From JAEUMY01 sp031394355 (GTDB lineage: Bacteria; Pseudomonadota; Gammaproteobacteria; Burkholderiales; Usitatibacteraceae), in contig JANNSU010000083.1 in the NCBI GenBank assembly GCA_031394355.1, forward strand, positions 1-8,141: a stretch of 8,141 bases of DNA. Direction: 5' to 3'. The notes below the pieces were generated by a model. It was given only the letters and a program-made list of their open reading frames with translations. It made no database searches and was not told the DNA's origin. Shown here piece by piece: positions 5,068 through 8,141 of the stretch (position 1 is its first letter; every line of letters begins with the position of its first letter). The translations under genes were made by a program, and so were the position numbers.

Positions 5068-5586
5068 ATGATTCGCTTCAACGTCAACGGCCAGCCGATC
5101 CAGGCCACGATCGATCCGGAAACACCGCTCCTGTGGATGTTGCGCGACAACCTGCAGCTCACCGGCACCAAGTTCGGTTGCGGCATGGCGCTCTGCGGCG
5201 CCTGCACGGTCCATATGAACGGCCAGCCGATCCGCGCCTGTTCCACCCCCATTTCCGCCTGTGCGGGCAAGAACATCACCACCATCGAGCGGGTCGGCAG
5301 CTCCGCTGTCGGCAAGCGGGTTCAGGACGCCTGGCTCGAAGCTGACGTGGTGCAGTGCGGCTACTGCCAGTCCGGCCAGATCATGAGCGCGGTTGCACTG
5401 TTGAACACCAACAAGAATCCGTCCGATGCCGACATTGATGCTGCCATGAGCGGCAATATCTGCCGATGCGGCACGTACCAACGTGTGAAGCAGGCCATCA
5501 AGATTGCTGCCGCCCCTGCATCGGCACCTGCCAAGCCGTCTTCGAAACCGCCTGCGAAGGCTGCACCCGCCAAGAAGGGAGCCTGA
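5068..5586 (+). CDS. iorA: 2Fe-2S subunit of a periplasmic molybdenum hydroxylase (IorA-like)
   Basis: The product is 172 aa. It has the two-domain build of xanthine dehydrogenase-family small subunits. A plant-ferredoxin-like domain has Cys38, Cys43, Cys46 (KFGCGMALCGACTVH) and Cys58. A helical domain has QCGYCQSGQ (Cys97, Cys100) and NICRCGTY (Cys132, Cys134). All eight ligands for two 2Fe-2S clusters are present. It passes electrons from the Mo centre of the large subunit. There is no signal peptide; such subunits are exported folded with their Tat-tagged partner. The C-terminal 26 residues are a Pro/Ala/Lys tail absent from typical homologues. I chose the ATG at 5068 over one 8 codons upstream because AGGAGA (5054-5059) is well placed for it. 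The next gene starts 2 bases after the stop. The symbol follows isoquinoline 1-oxidoreductase; the true substrate is not known. Confidence 0.92.
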   Translation: MIRFNVNGQPIQATIDPETPLLWMLRDNLQLTGTKFGCGMALCGACTVHMNGQPIRACSTPISACAGKNITTIERVGSSAVGKRVQDAWLEADVVQCGYCQSGQIMSAVALLNTNKNPSDADIDAAMSGNICRCGTYQRVKQAIKIAAAPASAPAKPSSKPPAKAAPAKKGA

Positions 5587-5588
5587 TC

Positions 5589-7823
5589 ATGGACTTCAGC
5601 AAAATGAATCCTGATGCGGTGAACGTACTCGTGAATGCACTCGCCGCTGCACCCGTGGATGCACCCGAGAATGCTGTCCAGCCGTCCCGTCCCGCCCGTC
5701 GCAAGTTTCTGCAGTCGTCCGCTGCGCTGGGTGGCGGCCTCGTCATCGGCTTCTACCTCCCGCTGCGTGATCGCCTGGCCCATGCACAACCTGCGCCCAA
5801 GGCCGTGGCACCGAATGCGTTCCTGCGAATCGGCAAGGATGGCTCGGTGACGGTGATGGTGAAGCACCTTGAATTCGGTCAGGGCGTGATGACTTCGCTG
5901 CCCATGCTCGTGGCAGAAGAGCTGGAATGCGACTGGTCGCGCGTGCGCTCCGAGCTGGCACCTGCCGGTGCGGAGTATGCGCACACCATGTTCGGCATGC
6001 AGATGACGGGTGGCTCGTCATCCGTCGTGAACTCGTGGGATCAGCTCCGCACGGTGGGCGCACAGGCGCGGACCATGCTGGTCCAGGCTGCCGCCAATCA
6101 ATGGAAGGTGAAGCCGGCCGAGTGTCGCGCCGAGAATGGCAGTGTCATCGGCCCCGGCGACAAGAAGCTGGCGTTTGGCGCGCTCGCCGAGGCGGCGGCC
6201 AAGCTGCCCGTGCCGGAGAAGGTCGTGCTCAAGCCCGCCAAGGATTTCAAGATCATCGGCAAGCCGACCCGCCGTATCGATGCACCGGACAAGGTCAATG
6301 GCAAGGCCAAGTTCGGATTCGACCTCACCGCCAAGGACATCCCCAACCTGCATGTGGCGCTGGTGCTGCACGCGCCCATGATCGGGGGCGAGCTCGCGTC
6401 ATTCAACCCCGACAAGCTGAAAGGTCTGACCGGGATCACGCATGTGGTGGAAACGCGCCAGTATGTGGCAGTGGTGGGCAAAAATTTCTGGTCCGTGAAA
6501 CGTGCCCGCGACCTGATCGAGGCCAAGTGGGTGGTGGACCCGAAGGCGCCCAAGGCGGATACCGCACGTTTGCGCAGCGAATATTCGCAACTGGCGGCGA
6601 AGCCGGGCAAGGTCGCGAAAAAGGTGGGTGACCCCGCGCTGGTGAAGACTGCCGCCAAAATCGTGTCAGCGGAATATGACGTGCCGTTCCTCGCGCATGC
6701 CGCGATGGAGCCGCTCAACTGCACCGTCGCCTATACAGGCACCAGTGCAGAGATCTGGGTCGGCAGCCAGTTCCAGACACCAGACCAGGGCGCGGCGGCA
6801 AAGACACTCGGCCTCACGCCAGACAAGGTGAAGCTGAACACGATGCTGGCCGGTGGCGGATTCGGTCGGCGCGCCAACCCGGCGTCCGACTACATTGTCG
6901 AGGCCTGCGAGATTGCGAAGGAAGTGAAGGTTCCGGTCAAGGTCATCTGGACGCGAGAGGACGATATGAAGGGTGGCTACTACCGCCCCGCCTATGTGCA
7001 CAAGGTCGAGGCGGGTGTGGATGCCGCAGGCAAGATCGTCGGCTGGGATCATCACATCGTTGGCCAGTCCATCATTGCAGGCACGGCGTTCGAGTCCTTC
7101 ATGGTGAAGGACGGCATCGATGTTACCTCGGTAGAAGGCGTTGCCGACACGCCTTACGACATCCCGAATTTCCAGTGCGCGCTCACGACACCGACGAAGC
7201 TTGTCAGCAGCCTCTGGTGGCGCTCAGTGGGCCATACGCACACCGCGTTCGTCATGGAGACAATGATCGACGAGCTGGCCTTCGCGGCCAAAGCGGACCC
7301 GGTTGCGTTCCGGAAAGCGCTTCTCGCAAAACATCCGCGGGTGCTGAAGACACTGGAGCTCGCCGCTGAAAAGTCCGGCTGGGGCAAACCCTCACCTGCG
7401 GGTCGCGCTCGCGGCATCGCCGTGCATGAATCATTCGACAGCGTGTGTGCGCAGGTCGCCGAGGTCTCGATAGAGAAGGGCCAGGTGCGCGTACACAAGG
7501 TCGTCGCGGCGATGGATTGTGGCCTCGTGGTGAACCCCCTGACGGTCGAAGCACAGGTACAGAGCGCCATCGTGTATGGACTCTCCGCCGCGCTGTACGG
7601 CGCGATCACGTTCAAGGATGGCGTGGTGGAGCAAAGCAACTTCCACGATTACCCGGTACTGCGTGGCCATGAAATGCCGGTGGTGGAGGTGCATCTGGTG
7701 CAGGGTGGCGAGCGTCCCACGGGCGTCGGTGAGCCCGGCACGCCACCCATTGCACCGGCTGTCGCGAATGCGGTGTTTGCGCTGACGGGCAAGCGTGTGC
7801 GGTCGTTACCGATGAAGGTGTGA
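5589..7823 (+). CDS. iorB: Molybdopterin-binding large subunit, isoquinoline 1-oxidoreductase type, Tat-exported (IorB-like)
   Basis: The product is 744 aa. A Tat signal lies at residues about 34-60, RPARRKFLQSSAALGGG followed by a hydrophobic stretch, so it acts in the periplasm. The Mo-cofactor fold follows: GKDGSVTVMVKHLEFGQGVMTSLPML (the F-G-Q-G motif), MTGGSSSVVNSWDQLR, a second domain from about RRIDAPDKVNGKAKFGFD, LAHAAMEPLNCTV, the GGGFGRR loop at 422-428, and VGEPGTPPIAPAVANAV near the end. In that last motif Glu715 is the expected catalytic base. The family hydroxylates N-heterocycles or oxidises aldehydes using Mo with a cytosine dinucleotide cofactor; the substrate here is not determined. 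The length is near the usual 730-780. The start at 5589 follows AAGGGAG by 7 bases. It is co-transcribed with the 2Fe-2S gene, and no FAD subunit gene is present, so electrons probably go to a cytochrome or similar acceptor encoded elsewhere. Confidence 0.92.
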   Translation: MDFSKMNPDAVNVLVNALAAAPVDAPENAVQPSRPARRKFLQSSAALGGGLVIGFYLPLRDRLAHAQPAPKAVAPNAFLRIGKDGSVTVMVKHLEFGQGVMTSLPMLVAEELECDWSRVRSELAPAGAEYAHTMFGMQMTGGSSSVVNSWDQLRTVGAQARTMLVQAAANQWKVKPAECRAENGSVIGPGDKKLAFGALAEAAAKLPVPEKVVLKPAKDFKIIGKPTRRIDAPDKVNGKAKFGFDLTAKDIPNLHVALVLHAPMIGGELASFNPDKLKGLTGITHVVETRQYVAVVGKNFWSVKRARDLIEAKWVVDPKAPKADTARLRSEYSQLAAKPGKVAKKVGDPALVKTAAKIVSAEYDVPFLAHAAMEPLNCTVAYTGTSAEIWVGSQFQTPDQGAAAKTLGLTPDKVKLNTMLAGGGFGRRANPASDYIVEACEIAKEVKVPVKVIWTREDDMKGGYYRPAYVHKVEAGVDAAGKIVGWDHHIVGQSIIAGTAFESFMVKDGIDVTSVEGVADTPYDIPNFQCALTTPTKLVSSLWWRSVGHTHTAFVMETMIDELAFAAKADPVAFRKALLAKHPRVLKTLELAAEKSGWGKPSPAGRARGIAVHESFDSVCAQVAEVSIEKGQVRVHKVVAAMDCGLVVNPLTVEAQVQSAIVYGLSAALYGAITFKDGVVEQSNFHDYPVLRGHEMPVVEVHLVQGGERPTGVGEPGTPPIAPAVANAVFALTGKRVRSLPMKV
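6577..6588. repeat. Palindrome GCGAATATTCGC, copy 2, inside the large-subunit gene
   Basis: An exact 12-bp copy of the palindrome found near both repeat islands. Here it is within coding sequence (Arg-Ser-Glu-Tyr-Ser-Gln), at a non-conserved surface-type stretch. It may be chance. Confidence 0.5.
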
Positions 7824-7847
7824 GGATGGAGCGTGCCAGGTGGCTGG

Positions 7848-7875
7848 TGATGGGTGATGGGTGATGGGTGAATGG
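7848..7875 (+). repeat. Heptamer repeat TGATGGG, three units plus a degenerate fourth
   Basis: TGATGGG occurs at 7848, 7855 and 7862, followed by TGAATGG at 7869. This is the reverse complement of the CCCATCA array at 8021-8141, so the two arrays face each other across the palindrome pair. Confidence 0.85.
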
Positions 7876-7878
7876 TTT

Positions 7879-7976
7879 GTAACCCCCCTTTGAAAAAGGG
7901 GGGCAGGGGGGATTTCTCAACGCTCCGAATGAAGGCAAATCCCCCTCAATCCCCCTTTGTCAAAGGGGGAAGTAAC
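7879..7976. repeat. Inverted pair of C5TTT/AAAG5 palindromes, MITE/REP-like
   Basis: The left palindrome is CCCCCCTTT with AAAGGGGGG (7883-7903), followed by GGGGGATTT. The right one is CCCCCTTTG with CAAAGGGGG (7951-7969), preceded by AAATCCCCC. The two half-elements are inverted, with the ATTT ends facing inwards, the opposite of the arrangement at 4038-4312. GTAAC stands at both ends (7879-7883 and 7972-7976) as a direct repeat. The left hairpin, about 60 bp past the large-subunit stop, could also end transcription. Confidence 0.75.
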
Positions 7977-7986
7977 TGCAACGCCG

Positions 7987-8004
7987 ATTGCGAATATTCG
8001 CAAT
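7987..8004. repeat. Perfect 18-bp palindrome ATTGCGAATATTCGCAAT, copy 3
   Basis: This is the fullest copy of the palindrome, perfect over 18 bases. It sits 11 bases outside the palindrome pair, much as copy 1 sits about 7 bases outside the first repeat island. Confidence 0.6.
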
Positions 8005-8020
8005 GATCAACACACTTTTA

Positions 8021-8141
8021 CTCATCACCCATCACTCATCACCCATCACCCATCACCCATCACCCATCACCCATCACCCATCACCCATCACCCATCACCC
8101 ATCACCCATCACCCATCACCCATCACCCATCACCCAACACC
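8021..8141 (+). repeat. Heptamer tandem repeat CCCATCA, 17 units, runs off the end
   Basis: Seventeen units start at 8021 and repeat every 7 bases up to 8133. Units 1 and 3 are CTCATCA and the last is CCCAACA; the rest are identical. The array continues or ends beyond the window. The minus strand reads GGGTGAT repeatedly: four G-triplets with 4-base loops, a G-quadruplex-compatible pattern. Confidence 0.95.

Larger units (their letters stand above)
7824..8141. other. Gene-free tail made almost wholly of repeats
   Basis: No gene is seen after the large-subunit stop codon. The stretch holds, in order, a short TGATGGG array, a pair of inverted GC-rich palindromes, the GCGAATATTCGC palindrome and a long CCCATCA array that runs off the window. 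Confidence 0.8.

Noticed and set aside
5466..5588. Upstream extension of the large-subunit frame to 5466
   Set aside because: It runs through the end of the 2Fe-2S gene. The ATG at 5589 has a ribosome-binding site and places the Tat motif correctly near the N-terminus.
6098..6724. Minus-strand open frame of 208 codons within the large-subunit gene
   Set aside because: It is a shadow in a GC-rich gene, with no motif and no ribosome-binding site.
8021..8141. Heptamer array considered as a telomere-like end or CRISPR
   Set aside because: A 7-bp unit without spacers is not CRISPR. A similar short array in the opposite direction inside the sequence argues against a chromosome end.

Overview
This looks like chromosomal DNA of a moderately GC-rich proteobacterium. 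Gammaproteobacterial, Xanthomonadales-like affiliation is my best guess. It rests on the integron-style attC sites, the scattered C5TTT/AAAG5 palindromes and the heptamer repeats; no rRNA or marker gene confirms it.

Left third (1-1312): the distal end of an integron gene-cassette array. The window opens on the last bases of an attC R' box (GTTAGGC, 2-8). Two complete cassettes follow, both with genes on the + strand. Cassette 1 (about 3-582) carries a small DUF2695-like protein and ends in a long 129-bp attC. Cassette 2 (about 583-1306) carries a two-gene toxin-antitoxin module: a BrnT-like toxin and a CopG/ribbon-helix-helix-like antitoxin overlapping by 8 bp. It has its own promoter, probably giving a leaderless toxin mRNA, and ends in a short 52-bp attC whose R'' box contains the antitoxin stop codon. 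No further attC is seen, so the array seems to end here. The integrase gene would lie left of the window.

Middle (1313-4818): a pyridoxamine-5'-phosphate-oxidase-like flavin split-barrel protein (+), a cluster of hairpins, and then two minus-strand genes. These are a family 5 (peptide/nickel/Opp-type) ABC transporter substrate-binding protein and, upstream of it, an NTF2/SnoaL-like protein. Between them lies a repeat island (about 4038-4312). It has four head-to-tail 48-bp units, each built around a CCCCTTTTGCAAAGGGG-type palindrome, closed by an inverted copy. This island abuts the signal peptide of the binding protein, and no normal start codon for that gene remains.

Right part (4819-8141): a two-gene operon for a periplasmic molybdenum hydroxylase of the isoquinoline 1-oxidoreductase type. 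It consists of a small 2Fe-2S subunit and a large Mo-cofactor subunit with a Tat signal. It is followed by a second palindromic repeat pair enclosed by inverted heptamer arrays: about three TGATGGG units on the left and 17 CCCATCA units on the right, running off the window end. A 12-bp palindrome, GCGAATATTCGC, occurs three times, twice beside the repeat islands. No transposase, phage gene, tRNA, rRNA or CRISPR array was seen.
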